A stretch of DNA of 64,000 bases from Lumnitzera littorea (GCA_024138015.1 JAMXBB010000009.1:93871291-93935290), one strand, 5' to 3'; shown: positions 1 through 13,404, numbered from the stretch's first letter. Program-made: numbers and translations. Notes: a model not told the origin generated them from the sequence alone.

Positions 1-205
1 ATCATTGATTCTTTGTATTCATGCATCTTCATTTTACATATTTTACCTTATCTTTTGTCACATCCTAAATAACATAAGATACTATACCACACAAGTAAAG
101 CCTGATAAAGATTCACAAATAACCTAAAGTTTTTGACAAACATTACATAACTAGTGCTTTTAGTAGAGTTCGGCTACAACTTTTAAGCTTTATTTAGATG
201 CAACT
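1..205. other. AT-rich flank without gene
   Basis: No coding frame or RNA gene is visible. The last five bases (201-205, CAACT) are the left target-site duplication of the adjoining gypsy element. Confidence 0.6.
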
Positions 206-1059
206 TGTTGCAAATCGTGACTAAGAATAGAGAAGGTCGATCGTTGAATATGTATAAGCTTGTAGAAAGCTTGAAAAGGGTTAATGGGGAAAGGTACAAA
301 AGGGTGAAAAATGAAGAATGAAAGTAGTAAGCAAAACCCACGAATAGCTCTAGAGGATACGATGCACCAATATAACTTCTGAGGACTCACAGTACAATTT
401 AATATGATGTATGAATTGGTCTAATGAGGTTACTCACCACCTAACCTTGCTTAAGGGAAAGGATAAGAGTGACGTTGAAAGTAAACAAACAATGTTTACA
501 TAAGGAAGAAAGTACTCAAGTGTATTGAAGGTAATATGATCTACTATAGCTTCAAGTACAAAGGTATTTATAACCGTAAGTTAGGGCAACTTGCCCAAAA
601 GAGAAAAAACAATGACATTTCCTAAAGAAGCAATGTACATGATACAAAAGGGTAAAAATGAATATATAAGGAAAACAATCATTGGTGCTACAGATTCTAC
701 ATACGATACTATATACGTGGCGATGCTGCATTGGTAAAGTTATTAGGAGATGCGGACAAAAAGTATAGACAGATGAGCTTATCCGAATAGGGATGGCTTA
801 GTCAATCCAAATTCTCTATCTCTCGACTTCTCAGCAAGGATGATGCCGAGTGATTGGTTGGCTCGATATTAGAGAGTAATCATCAACTCGGCATAACACA
901 GAATAATGGGTGGTCATACGATACGGCATTAAAGATGACTCAGTAAGGAAGTACTCAGCCTTGATAGAGTTTGGTTGGAACATAAGGATTCATCGTGCCA
1001 GCCCTTCTAATCTTCGGGCTTGGTTGCAAATCAAAGGTCCCATAGCTTAATTCCCATCA
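206..1059 (-). repeat. 3' LTR of gypsy element (left copy)
   Basis: 854 bp with TG...CA ends, a direct repeat of 5606-6462. In element orientation it lies downstream of pol. The pol frame runs a few codons into it before its stop (1047-1049). Confidence 0.93.
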
Positions 1060-1070
1060 CTTCCTCCAGG
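1060..1070 (-). other. Polypurine tract
   Basis: On the minus strand the bases directly upstream of the 3' LTR read CCTGGAGGAAG, a purine-rich tract in the position where plus-strand DNA synthesis of an LTR retroelement is primed. Confidence 0.75.
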
Positions 1071-2254
1071 TTGTTTTGGATTTGGGATCAAATTCGAATG
1101 GTGTTCGGTCAGTTCTTTGTCAAGGTGACATAAACTGAGGTCGACAATGTTGAAGGCATCAGAAACCCTATAGTCCTCGGGCAGTTCCAACCTATAGGCG
1201 TTGTCACTGATTTTCTAAAGGATTTTAAAAGGTTCTTTTGCTCTCATAGATAATTTGTTCTTCCTCTTGTTCGGGAACCGCTTCTTGCTAAGGTATAGCC
1301 ATATTGGTCTTTTTCTCGTATTCTTCTGGCAGCTTGATCGATGTGCCAAGTGACCTTGTCATAGATGTATGGAAGAGATTGTACTCTAGTCGAGGCATCA
1401 AGGTCTTCTTATGTGGGTGCTGGTATAAAGGCATGGTCAAGTGGTAACTTGGGATTAAATCCATAGACCACCTCGAAGGGAGTTTGCTTAGTGGTGTCAT
1501 GTACAGTTCGGTTATAGGCGAACTCGACCACTAGCAAGCAGAAGTCCCAATCATCCAAGTTCTTGCCTACTGCAACTTGGAATAATGACCCCAAAGTATG
1601 ATTAACCATCTCTGTTTGGCTGTCAATTTAGGGGTAACATGAGATACTGAAGAGTAATTTGGTTTCCCACGAATGCCATAGGGTTCTCTAGAAATGGCTC
1701 AAGAACTTTGAGTCTCTATCGGAGACTACACTTCTTGTCACACCATGTATTCGTACAATCTCCTAAAAGAAAAGAGAAGCAATAGCCGAAGCATCATTAG
1801 TTTTAGTACAAGGAACGGAGTATGCCATCTTATTGAACCGATCCATAATAACCATTACAAAATCTTTGCCTCGGGCAGTTTGTGATAGTTTAAGGACAAA
1901 GTCTATACTCAGTTCAGTCTACAGCCTCATCGAAACAGGTAGGGACATTGCTTTCCCTTGTTCGGCTTGGTACTTAGTCTTTTTGCACATAATACAACTT
2001 TCGACAACTCGATATACATCTCTTCGCATTCTCGGCTAAAAGAATCGGCCATTCAATTGTTCATAAGTCCTCTTCTCTCCAAAATGTCCAAAGAGTCCTC
2101 CGCTGTGGGCTTCCTTGATTAATAATTCCCGTAGGGAACAAGTCAGTACACACAGTTTCCTCCTTTGAAACAAATAACCATCCTCCACATAATACTTATC
2201 CATTGTCCTCCCACCTATGCATCGTGAAATTATTGGTCCCAAGTGTGGATCCAC
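1071..2254 (-). pseudogene. Integrase, decayed (gypsy element)
   Basis: Read on the minus strand, 2036-2254 is the N-terminal zinc-binding part, with a block around HSGGLFGHFG. About 1620-1860 carries the catalytic core: the MDRFNKM block, the SDRDSKF box with its aspartate, and QTEMVN with the glutamate. 1409-1609 continues with LDDWD, EFAYN and TPFEVVYG, typical of Ty3/gypsy integrase. The C-terminal tail ends with a FNIVDLS block and a GGS tail that runs into the LTR. At least three stops interrupt the core (before EIVR, inside the F-RTLW block and after SCYP). The catalytic residues survive but the frame is dead. In life it would insert element cDNA into chromosomal DNA. Confidence 0.9.
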
Positions 2255-2296
2255 AGAGTATTGTTTGTTGATACTTGCAAAACCAAACAGCCTGGT

Positions 2297-3776
2297 TTAC
2301 AATTTTGATAAGAGCGCATGCCTCCTCGAAAGATCATTTACAACTATATTGCTCTTTTTTTGCTTGTATTTTATCACAAAATTGAACCCTTCATGGAATT
2401 TAACCCATCTCACTTGCCGCTTCAACAACTTGGTCTGACTTCGAAGGTAACTCAGCAATTTATGGTTAGTATATATGACAAATTCTCTCAAAAGTAAGTA
2501 ATTTTGCTACACTTGTATTGCTCAGATCAGTGCCAAAAGTTTCTTGTCATACACAGAGTAGTTCAGCTGGGGTCTTTAGAGCTTCTCATTGTGGAAGGCA
2601 ATTGGTCAGCCTTCCTACATCAGGATAGTACTTATTCCAACACCCGATGCATCGTATTCCAGCTCAAAAATTTTGTCGAAGTCAAGTAGTACTAACACCG
2701 AGATGGAGGTTAATCTTTCTTTTACGTCAACAAAACTCCTCTCTTCCCTTTCTCTCCATCAGAAGTTGGTGTTCTTCTTTATGAGCTCAGTAAGTGGTGC
2801 AGCGATGGTGCTGAAATTCTTGATAAACCTTCTGTAAAACTAAAGCCAGTTTGTGAAAACTTCTTACGTTAGCATAAGTAGTAGGAGTCGGTCACTCGAC
2901 AATTGCTTTAATCTTCTCATCATCGACTCACAAACCTCCTCCACTGATTACATATCCCAAGAATACTACTTTCTCTTGGCAAAAGCAACATTTCTTCAAG
3001 TTGTCAAATAGTCTCTTGGCACGAAGAATATCTAAGACTACTTTGAGATGTTTACAGTGACTCAGCATATCGGCACTGTAGACCAGGATATCGTCAAAGT
3101 ACACCATGACACACTTCCCGATAAGATGTCTCAGCATATGGTTCATAAGTCTCATGAAAGTACTTGGGGCATTTGATAAGCCGAAAGGCATGACCATCCA
3201 CTTCTAAAGTCCATGTTGAGTCTTGAACGCAATCTTCCACTCATCTCTTGACTTCATGCGAATTTGATGGTAACTAGACTTGAGATCAATCTTGCTGAAA
3301 ATGATGGCTCTACTTAGTTCATCTAACATATCTTTTAGCCTCGGGATTGGATACCTGTATTTGATTGTGATTTTGTTCACGGCTCGGCTGTTAACACATG
3401 TCTGCTAGGTTCCATCCTTCTTTGGCACTAGAAGTACAGGCACAGCACAAGGGTTGGGACTTTCTCTCACATAACCTTTCTCTAGCAACTCATTAACTTG
3501 ATGTTGGAGTTTAGAAGCCTACTCGGGATTCAACAGATAAGATGGCTTATTCGGCATTACAGCGCCAAGTACCAAGTCAATGTAGTGCTCTATGCCTTGA
3601 ATTAGGGGCAACCCCTCAAGTAACTGTTCGAGAAATAGGTCGGCATAGTCATCTAGCAACTCTTTGATTTCTTGGAGAAGCTCCCCCTGCTCTTTCCCTT
3701 CTAATAGTTGCCTGACCAACAATAGAGTTAGCTCGTCAACATTAATGGCCTCTCGAAGCTTGGCTCTACTCATCAT
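2297..3776 (-). pseudogene. Reverse transcriptase and RNase H, decayed (gypsy element)
   Basis: 3519-3776 reads the linker and RT N-terminus, with a DDYADLF block followed by GIEHYIDL. 2928-3197 holds the RT palm: MPFGLSNAPSTF, then YFDDILVYS with the catalytic aspartate pair intact, then VVFLGYVIS. 2297-2491 is the RNase H tail (IYTNHKLLSYL, RWVKF, NVVNDLSRR-like). The segments are separated by stops and frame changes and span the usual length of gypsy RT-RH, so there is no large internal deletion. The function would have been copying element RNA into DNA and removing the RNA strand. Confidence 0.92.
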
Positions 3777-4054
3777 TAGAGCTTTCTTTGATCTGCAAGC
3801 GAATCTCGTCTATAGCTTGTTAACTTCTCTCGGTGGCATCGAATTCAGCGTAATCTTTTGATCATCCTTTTCAAACATACATGTGTTTATGTAGCTGTCA
3901 TGTATAACTCTCTTGCAAACAACTACAGCCTACCCATCAACACGTGGGAAGTGTACATAGGTAGCACATCACAGAGGATCTGGTCAAAGTAATTCTCTAT
4001 AGTGATTGGTGGCAGTATTTGCCGAATGACATGTGATGTTCTTTTCTTACTCAA

Positions 4055-4243
4055 CTAGTGCAACTTGTACAACTTAGGATGTACAACAATCGACAGCTTC
4101 AATTTTGAAACAAGATTGACTAATGCTACGTTGGTGCAACTTCTACTATCTACAATGAGAGCACACATCTGATCATTCACCTTACAAGTGGAATGAAACA
4201 AATTCTCTCTTTGCTCTTCCTCTTGTGAGGGTTTTATGCTCAT
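4055..4243 (-). pseudogene. Aspartic protease, decayed (gypsy element)
   Basis: The minus frame reads RENLFHSTCKV, then IVDSRSCTNV, then KLKL and HPKLYKLH. This is the arrangement of plant Ty3/gypsy retropepsins, where the active-site box normally reads D-S/T-G. Here the glycine is replaced by arginine (DSR), expected to abolish the flap-active-site geometry. It lies between the gag zinc knuckle and RT, as in the family. Confidence 0.82.
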
Positions 4244-4379
4244 AGTATGCTAGACAACCATGAGTAATTGGTCTAAGTCCTTGGGAAACATGTCCTCTTC
4301 AATCAGTTCTTTCTTAATAGGAACCTCCTCCTCCTCAGGTTCCTCATTTGTACTCTCTACTTCTACCTTCGGGATGTTT

Positions 4380-5440
4380 CCCTTAATGACCATCATCCTT
4401 TGGTTCAGGCATTGAGCAGTTATATGTTCGAACCCTTGACACTTGAAGCACTTGATCTAGTTGGTCTTCCTATTAGACCCTTGCCCCTTCTCATATGTTC
4501 AAGTTAGCCTTTCTGCTCAGCTCTGACATTAACTCTTATGTTCGGCTCGATGCTAAACTAAGTTTAGTGACTTGCCTATCCTGGTTAGCTAGTCAGCATT
4601 CTGGTCGTTACTTGGCTCCTTCTTTGCCTCTCTACTTACTAAGCAATCCTAATCGCTTCATCTATTGTGTCAAATCGTTGGAGCTCTACGATGTCTCGGA
4701 TGTCTCCTCTTAATCCAGCAATAAATCTTGAGGCTGTTTAGGCTGGTGGTTCCTCCACTTCACATCTTATTATAAGCATTTGGAATTCTTGAATATATTC
4801 ATTAACAGTTTAGCCTCCTTGTCTCAGCTTCTGAAGTTGAGTGAAAGTATCTTAGAGATATGTTTCCAGCACAAATTTGTTTCTAAGCACTCTCTTCATC
4901 TCGGGTTAGGTATTAATCTCTTGGTACTCCTCTCTTCTTCTCATGGCCTGAAAATTCTTCCACCACATGGCGACATATCCGGAGAATTAAACTGTAACAG
5001 CCCTTGTTTTCTCATAATCCTCATATTGATAGTAATCAAACATACGCTATACCTTTTCTTCCCAATCCAGATACTCGTCAGCATTCCCAGATCTATTGAA
5101 ACTTAAAATCCAGGGAGTCATACATGTTCCTCTTCAAAATACTCTTCTTCCTCCTTATTAAGCTCTCTCAAGTCTATCATTTACTTTACTCATCTGCCAA
5201 CTCCTCAACCTCAAACTGACTTCTAATAAGTTGAGTAGCTTGTGGAGTGTTTTGTGCAGCCCTAGTGGGTCGGCAAGACAGTACATGAATAGTTTAGGTC
5301 AGATCAACCAAGAGGTTAGCTACCTCATCAAGTCTCTCGTCAGTACTTTTGGGAGTTCCCTGAGATTATCATTTATGGTGGACAACTCTACTGTTATCAC
5401 CAACATTAACATTCATACTTGGGTTTGTCATTTTCCTCAT
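4380..5440 (-). pseudogene. Gag, decayed (gypsy element)
   Basis: On the minus strand a plausible Met (5438-5440) opens a frame that carries the retrotransposon gag core at about 4620-5130. Its signature is ADEYLDWEEKV, then VAMWWKNFQAMRRR with the paired tryptophans, then LRGDIRD. A CCHC zinc knuckle follows at 4409-4450 (C-x2-C-x4-H-x4-C, starting CFKCQGFEH). Stops and frame changes break it in several places. Gag would form the element's particle and package its RNA. Confidence 0.87.
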
Positions 5441-5590
5441 AGATTCAAAATTCAAACAAACACTTCAGGAAGTGAACAGCTAATAACATAACTGCTAAAT
5501 GAACACAGTAATTAACTCTATTTCACACACGCAAAATAGAGCACAACAAAAATTCAAGAAGAACTAACTATAATTCACGTAAAAACCTTC

Positions 5591-5602
5591 GCTTTGATAC
5601 CA
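5591..5602 (-). other. Primer-binding site, initiator Met tRNA type
   Basis: The minus strand reads TGGTATCAAAGC three bases after the end of the 5' LTR. The known plant initiator-Met site is TGGTATCAGAGC, so 11 of 12 bases match. This fixes the element's orientation. Confidence 0.9.
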
Positions 5603-5605
5603 AGA

Positions 5606-6462
5606 TGTTGCAAATCGTGACCAAGAACAGACAAAGCCGGTCACTGAATAGGTCCAAGCTTGCAGAAAGCTTGAAAAAGGTTAATGGGGAAAAGTATAAA
5701 AGGGTGAAAAATGAAGAATGAAAGTGGTAACCAAAACCTACGAACAGCTCTAGAGGATATGACGCACTAATGGAACTTTCGAGGACTTACAGCTCAATTC
5801 GATATGACACATGAATTGGCCTAATAAGGTTACTCGCCACCTAAACTTGCTTAAGGGAAAGGATAAGAGTAACATTGAGAGTAAAAAAACAGTATTTATG
5901 CAAGAAAGAAAGTACTCAAGTGTATTGAAGGTAATTTGATCTATTACAACTACAAGTACAAGGATATTTATACCCGTAAGTTAGGGCAACTTACCTAAAA
6001 GGGAAAAGACAATAAGGACATTGCTTAAAGAAGCAATGTACATGATAAAAAAGGATAAAAATGAATATACAAGGAAAATAATCATTGGTATTACAGATTC
6101 TACATACAATACTATATACGTGGCGATACTATATTGGCGAGGTTGTTAAGACATGCGAACAAAAAGTACGAATAAATGGGCTTATTCGAGTAAGGATGGC
6201 TTAGTCAATCTGGATTCTCTATCTCTCGGCTTCTCGATAAGGATGATGCCGAGTGATTGGTTGGACCGACATTAGAGAGTAATCATTAGCTCGACATAAC
6301 ACAGAATAATGGGTAGTCATATGGGACTGCATTAAAGATGACTCGGCAAGGAAGTACTTAGCCTCGATAGGGTTTGGTTGGAACATAAGGATTCGTTGTA
6401 CCAACCTCTCTAGTTCATGGGCTCAGCTACAAGTTAGAGGTCCCATAGCTTGATTCCCATCA
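5606..6462 (-). repeat. 5' LTR of gypsy element (right copy)
   Basis: 857 bp with TG...CA ends, direct repeat of 206-1059, immediately preceded (plus strand) by the primer-binding site and followed by the CAACT target duplication. A diverged third copy is the solo LTR at 40531-41404. Confidence 0.93.
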
Positions 6463-6467
6463 CAACT

Positions 6468-8804
6468 CTTACATATTACAAAAGATCATATTTACAAACT
6501 GGTGCATTTTTTTTTTCTTTCCTATACATTCTTCAAAATAGTACTATACTTCAACTTGAAAAATCCTTCCTAAAAGGTCACCAACTCTTCTTGTATACTC
6601 CAAAAGTAACCCCTACTAGTTACTTGGCTGAGTAAGAGTGGATTACTAAACAAAAACATAATATACACAAGTAACAACTGAAGAGTAAGATCATATCAAA
6701 ACATAAAGTCAAACACACTCATAACATAATTATGTAGTAATGAAATACTATGCTAATACACGTTGTACACATTGGTACTGATATTCTAACCTAAACTTTG
6801 CCTTCATCTAGTTATTTGACTTCAATCCAAGCATCTGGGAAGACTTCTAGGAACCTAGCAATCTAGCTTAGTAGTAACTATAGTTGTGGTTACAATCATT
6901 GGTTAATGCATATTTATATGCATGAAAACCTAGTTTTTACTAAACAACTTGCTTGTTAAGTAAAATTAAGCTTTTCAATTGAACTCGGCCTAAAAAATTT
7001 TAAAGCTTTGAAAACACAACCTACAGGTCACTTTTCATTGCATACCATGAATGCATCAGCCATTCGTCACATCAAAACCAAGCAAGTTTAATACTTAATC
7101 TAAACTTTTACCTATTCTTTCTTTAAGTTCTAAACTTTAGTATCGAGTTCACTTAAGTAAATACCTTAAGAAGCTAGGTTAGTACCTAATTCTCTTAGCC
7201 ATGTTAATACGGAGCTAAGCATCATAATATCAACAATAGCTTAGCAACAACATGTGATACATTGACAACACATGAGTCATTTAGCAGCACTTGCATCCAG
7301 ACGATTAGAACTCATTTTAACTGCTCACCAACATGATACATTCATGTACATGATCAAATACATTCATTATAGTTAGACAAGTTAGGAGTAGATAAAATCT
7401 ACTCTAAAATACAAATAATCCACTTACTAGGGCCACTTGATGATTTCCCTCAAAAGTTTATCCTTGTACCCAAGGCTCCTGCTTGCCCGTTTCACCTAAA
7501 CAAACTCGTACAACATCTAGAGTCAATATATATCAAGTATAAGCAAGAGTTTTAACTTACTTACACTTGAGATGTAGATCTTAGTATTATTCTTTTAAAG
7601 ATAACTTTGATTTTAGATACCTTCTAACCCAATTTCTGATCCAGTTTCTAACTTTCTTCGTATACACAAGGTCCTTCCAGCGTATTTTCTAACATAGTTT
7701 CTGACCTCTTTAACATTATATAGTTATTCTTATATCTCATGTCCTTATCACACTATTTTGATTCTAAGATAAAAGACTTAGTAAAACACTTATTAAACGT
7801 CCAATTTGGTGTAATATCATTAATATACCAAATAAGTTAACTATTTAGCTATTTGCACCTAAAGGACATAGAGAATTATTGTAAAAACACATATAAATAT
7901 CTGGAAATAAATCGACTCCTACATTTGTTTCTAACGTATGATCTTCACATTAAGTTATTTCATATTCCCTTTTACTAGATATTTTAACTAATCTTCTGAC
8001 TTATGTTTTGACTTATAATAAACATTTTTTAAATCATCAAATCACCCAATTTCAATATCCATACCCTTACTTCTACACTCCATCACTCTGACCCAATACT
8101 TCAAATCTCAAATACAGTTATATACCAACACTTGGTAACCCAATTACTTAATTAAACACTTTCCTTAAGAAATTTCAACACATGCAAGTGGATGCGAAAT
8201 ACACAAAAATTCAACTTCTGAATTTTTCAAAACTCTTTTCATGGAACCAAAGTAGACATTTGGTAATGCTTGTACAAAAATTTTTAGATCAAAATGACAT
8301 CATTTAAGCTTTCAAAAATTGGATTGAAAATTTGTTTTTTGCTTGATTTCTTAAGGAACACATATTTCAACTTTGAATTTAAAAAATCTAGTTGCGTTTT
8401 TGGATTCTATATGAAAAATTACTAAGGAAAACCAATGATCATAATCTTTAGAACTCGTTTGCTATTTTTAGAAAATTAGAAACAAAATTAAGCAAAACTG
8501 AAACCCACTGCCACTTAAAGCGTGGACTACCATCTAGGGGTAGGGGTATGTTAGCCCAACTTAGCGTGCCTCTTCTGTCTCCAAATGGTTTGGTTTACTT
8601 CTAGGTGGTATCTATCCTAATGAACTCGAATCCTACCCAATTTCACCCTATTTCTTCTTGATTTTTGTAAAAATGCTTTTTGATACTTTCTAAGCTCATA
8701 ATATTTTTCTCAACTCATAATGACCAAATTGATATTTAGAAGTAGGATTGTGATTTTATGGCTTCCCTCTTAAGATGTTGAATTCTCCAAAGCCAAATAT
8801 CCCC

Positions 8805-8835
<31 letters not shown>

Positions 8836-9720
8836 TACATTGTTTTATTGCTAAACCACTTGTAGAGTTTTCCCATCCCTACACAACATGATGCTATGCT
8901 TTTTCCTTGGTTAAGAAGGATCTTACAACTGTCCTATTGCAAATCCTAACTTATTTAACTAAATTATAATATAACTTTAGGTATATTATATAATATACAA
9001 TTATTTTTCCTATTTCAAGTATATGCTTGTACACGAGATACCTTACTAGCTATTTTATTCTTAGTTTACTCCAAATAATTATTTTTATAGGTTAAATAAT
9101 TTTATTTTTAATGCCTCACTATAATTCGGCCTCGAATTTCGAGTGTATGACATAAATATTTCACTACCGATAGAAATACATTTTTACTAAATTAAATATT
9201 TTGTTGACTTAATTTTATACAATAAACTTTACTAAGGTGTTTTTTTTTTTTAACTTTTTGGACCTTATATTAAAATATCATCCAATTCGGAGAACTTTTT
9301 TCGAACACCTTAAATCACACTAATCTTAAGTAGCTAGGGTCTCACATCTTATTCTTCTGTAAATATTTATGCTTGCTAATTATGTCTTAATTGTATTTGT
9401 TATCCTGTAGAATATTAAGTTACTCTCAAAACTCAAAATATGTTTTAGGTCGTTATCATTTTGTCACTTATTTTTCAAGTCAAAAATAGTTATTTTTTGA
9501 ATAGATTAGTACTTTGTAAATAATATTTAGAGACGGTCATTAGTTTCATTGAATAATAATTAAGGATCCATGTTAGGATCCTTTTCTTTTTCTTTTTCTT
9601 TTTTTGTACTCCAATTTGTCAAGCTAATAAAAATTTCCTTTTGCTTATCATTCTTAATTCTTTAGTATTCCCCCTTTGTAAATAAACTTGCATTCATCTA
9701 ATCATTGGTCTCTATGTAAA
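6468..9720. other. AT-rich sequence, no gene; probable old LTR debris
   Basis: No protein domain or RNA gene seen. At about 9120-9152 a block reading TTCGGCCTCGAATTTCGAG and ending GTGTATGACA looks like an LTR terminus, but I found no matching opposite end or target duplication. It contains a (TC)12 run at 8811-8835. Confidence 0.4.
8811..8835. repeat. (TC)n microsatellite
   Basis: An uninterrupted TC run of about 25 bases. Confidence 0.95.
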
Positions 9721-9726
9721 AATAGA

Positions 9727-9762
9727 AAGAGAGAGAGAGAAGAAGAAGAAGAAGAAGAAGAA
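9727..9762. repeat. (GA)n(GAA)n microsatellite
   Basis: A GA run passes into eight or so GAA units. A purine-rich run lies at the equivalent point of element A (about 30420). Confidence 0.9.
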
Positions 9763-10332
9763 AAAAGATGAAGTTGCTAATGGTTACAAATTCTTAGGGA
9801 TTCAAGACAAACACAACCTAAACATAAACCCATGTCTAATTAAGGTAACTAACCAAAACACAAACAGTTAGCCCGTTAAGGCAACCAACCTAAAACCCTT
9901 GTCCCATGAGACAACTAATCCAAACACGAACTCTTGGCTCATTAAGATAGCTAACCTACAACCTTCAACCAACATAAACACGAACCATCGACTCATTAAC
10001 GCAGCTGACCCAAACACAAACCCTAACACATCAAGGTAGCTGAACTAACTCAAAACCCCTGGTCTATTGAGAAAACCAAGCCTAACCATAAACCAAGTCA
10101 AAACACAAAGTCAAATGAAACCTTGGTCTCATTAAAATGCAATGAAACACCATTCTAAGCTTGACCCTTAGTCCAAACAAAAAGGCAAAAGACATCAATA
10201 TCGGCCCATTTGACTCTAAAGAACCAGGCTCGTAAATGCACATAAAAGCCAAGGGGCATTGAGACCTATAAGCCTGGTGTAATTATTAGCTTAAGCTATC
10301 AAGAACATGAAAGGTCTAAGGCATTTGGTCTT

Positions 10333-13300
10333 TATCACACCCCGAAGAGATGGAGTCATAACAGCTCCACTATGTGAATTATCCTAGGGTTAAAGTTGGC
10401 TTTACAATTGCCACCATAGACCTAGTTCATACCATGTATACTTAACTCAACTGCTTTGAGGCATCCAATTCTGTACTTGTTATTCATGAAATCTGTGTTA
10501 GAGCTTTTCAAAATTCTTGCTCAAGAACACTAGTAATTTACAAACTAGTAAAATAGTTGTATTTTCATTCAACTAAAGTTTCTAGCATTTTTGAAATGTT
10601 TACCAAAAACCATAGGTTTTGGCATTTATGTATAACACGTTGGAAACTAGTGACATCTCTATAGTATCATATGCCAGTTACTTTTCATAGAAGGTAAAAG
10701 ATGGATAAGCAAAAGATTAGTTCTTACAGGTTTTCAATTGTCCTCACTCCCCAATTGAAGTAATATATCATGAGGGTAGTCATGGCGTAGCCTCTTTAAT
10801 CATTAGTCAATCTATAATAAGGCTTATAGGGATGTGAGTACAACTAACTCAGTAAACGAGACGGAGACAAAAGAGTACATCAGGCATAAACATGGTTTTC
10901 AATCGAAATGCAATGCAAACAAACAAATGCCATTACATGATGTTATTCAGTCCGTTGTGAGATCAGAGAAATTATACTCTCTTTAATCAGGGCTTATGCA
11001 ATAGAGAACACCCTTCTCTTGTGACCACCTTCGAACACAGCTCCCAACCTTACCGTGACCTTTTTTCCTGTTACTTAATTCGAAGGCGATTCGTGTTTGG
11101 CTCGAGAAACTTAATTGTTTCCCCTTAGTCGTTGCTATGCATGTCCAGTTAGTAAAAAATTAGTCTTTAGTTACGTTCGGTTAGGTGGTGATAAACCATT
11201 TCACAAAGTAAAGTAAATCAAATATGAACATAAAAAGTAGCACTCTAAGTCCACAATTCAAGTAACATTCACATATGAAGCATGCACACATTCAACTAAG
11301 TTACAACCACAATCGAAAGTACTCCTAGGTCTCCAAGTACTATAACAAAATACTCTAACATGCCACAAAACATGGATCTCAACTTACCAGAAGTCTTCGA
11401 TTTGCTTACTTAAGTCTGATGTGAGTTGTATTATCACCGTCCACTCCTATAATATACATATCATTTTAGTATTTATACTCTTATTACATATAAGTTTCAA
11501 ATCATTTAATTTAAATTATAATTTTACTTAGTTGTTCAGGTTCTATATTATTTATAATCAAAACTTTATTAAATATATATATCATTTTGTTACATATATA
11601 CATGTTGAATATATACTGTCCTTTTTATGTTACTTATCGTGTAATCCTTGTTATTTATATAATTATAACATAGTAATATAACATAATACTATTAGTGAAA
11701 GTATTATTTAATAAGTAATATATGTCTATAGCATGTATGTATATTTTTCAAATAGGGCTAATTACGTTTAAAATATTATATAATATGTAATTTATCCTAT
11801 ACGTGAAATCATCTTATTATACTATAAGTACCAATAGTAGGATTAATTAGACACCGTTTTAAATACATGGCTTATATATATATATACACACAAAAAAAAA
11901 GATGATTCATACAAATATCTATTTAACTAGCTCTTTTATGGATTATTAAATGAAAATAATAAAAATATAACTATCAATATTTTAAGTTTAAAATTCGAAC
12001 AAGAAGAAATTTATGTAATTGTATAAATAAAATACTCAATTTAGGAAAATAACAAAGTTATAGATATATATTTTCTACAACTATTAAATATCAATTAAAA
12101 GAAATAATACTTAAAATTATGAAAATAAAATTATTTGAAAATATCAAACATAAAAAAATTTTGAATCTTCTAATAATTTTTTTTTTCTTCTTCTTTCTTT
12201 TCTTTTCTTTTTTTTCTCCTTTCTTTTCTTTTTTCCTCTCATCACTCCCAATCCTCTCTTCCTCCCTTTCTCTCCTCTCTCTCTCTCTCTCTCTCATTTC
12301 CTAGTCATTGTCATCTTATGGCTTAAAGCTATACTTATATAGATGCAAACTTTCATCACCTTAATTAAGGTAGTGAGAAATATTATATTATTATTGTTAT
12401 TTTTTGGGTTAAATTTTACATGACCTTTATGGGTATAATTTTTTTACCATGATTTATTATTTATGAAGTTTCATAATATATTTCAAAAATCACATAGCAT
12501 AATATTATATACCTAATCTAAAATTTCTATCTCTCAACTAATTAAAATTTAACCTAATAAACTTTACATTATAATCTAAATTGGTTGTATTTTAACTTTT
12601 TTTTTTAATTCAACTTTACAGGATTGTTCTTTATAATTTTTGAGAAACTCATATTACCATTTGGTTTTATTTGGACTTATTTTTTCATTAGTCTTACATT
12701 CCAAAATAAGACCCTAAAATTACGTTATAAATACAATTTTCTTTATTATATGATATATATGGATAGATTTCATTAATTGTTTAGGATTTATTCATATATA
12801 TCTTATATATAATTTTACTCACTAATATTAGTTATTAAGATTATATAGTTGATTTTAAAAGATTTATTATAAGATATATCTAAAGTTACGAAACTCTACG
12901 GTATAGTAATTAAACTTGATAAACTTTAGAATTCTAACAAAAAGGTATATACACAGGCTTAATTTGAGATATTAAAGCTCTATCGTTATTTCTTTTAATA
13001 ATTTCTCTTTTATTACTTTTATAATGAAGGTCAACTAAATTCTAAGAATGTTGACATAATTCATAATTTCTAAAATGTGTATCAAGCACTAAACTTGTCA
13101 TTTTTCTTATTAATTTATACACTTATATAATTTATCTCTAATAATTCGTTAATTATCGGAACTTGTTTTATGCATTTTCGATAAATAACGGGTAATATAT
13201 GTATAACTTAATAATTTAATATTTAATTATTTTATTGTTTTATTTGCCTAATTCTAAACTTATGGGATTATTTCTATTAATATTTTTAACTCCATTGAAA

Positions 13301-13404
13301 AATTTAGGTTCCATTGGATGATTTATGTGATTAACCTAAATTTTACAAACCGTCTTTGAATCAACCAATTGCGAATTAGTTACTAGTTTTTGCAAGGTCT
13401 AACA
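10333..13404. mobile_element. Solo LTR (3.07 kb) inserted in element B
   Basis: It starts TATCACACCCCGAAGAG (TG changed to TA) and ends GGTCTAACA. The same five bases, GTCTT, flank it at 10328-10332 and 13405-13409. No coding frame and no internal LTR pair is visible. Flanking sequence on both sides aligns to adjoining parts of element A, so it landed inside element B. It contains a long polypyrimidine tract (12178-12299). Confidence 0.75.
12178..12299. repeat. Polypyrimidine tract
   Basis: About 120 bases almost wholly C and T on the plus strand, ending in (TC)n. Translations through it are low-complexity and not genes. Confidence 0.9.

Larger units (their letters stand above)
206..6462 (-). 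mobile_element. Complete, inactive Ty3/gypsy LTR retrotransposon
   Basis: A full-length 6.26-kb element. Two direct LTRs (206-1059 and 5606-6462) begin TGTTGCAAATCGTGAC and end TTCCCATCA. They are flanked by the same 5-bp target duplication, CAACT, at 201-205 and 6463-6467. The minus strand reads gag, protease, reverse transcriptase, RNase H, integrase, which is the Ty3/gypsy order. A primer-binding site lies just inside the right (5') LTR and a polypurine tract just inside the left (3') LTR. All domains carry in-frame stops, many of them TAG or TAA where CAG, CAA or TGG is expected. In the first 100 aligned LTR bases I count about 15 differences, mostly transitions, so the insertion is old. 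No chromodomain was seen at the C-terminus. Confidence 0.95.

Noticed and set aside
9152..9330. LTR ends at GTGTATGACA or GGGTCTCACA
   Set aside because: They look like LTR termini, but I could not find an opposite end with a matching 5-bp duplication in 6468-9152.
12091..12304. Arg/Glu/Lys-rich and Phe/Ser/Leu-rich frames on both strands
   Set aside because: Both are translations of the polypyrimidine tract.
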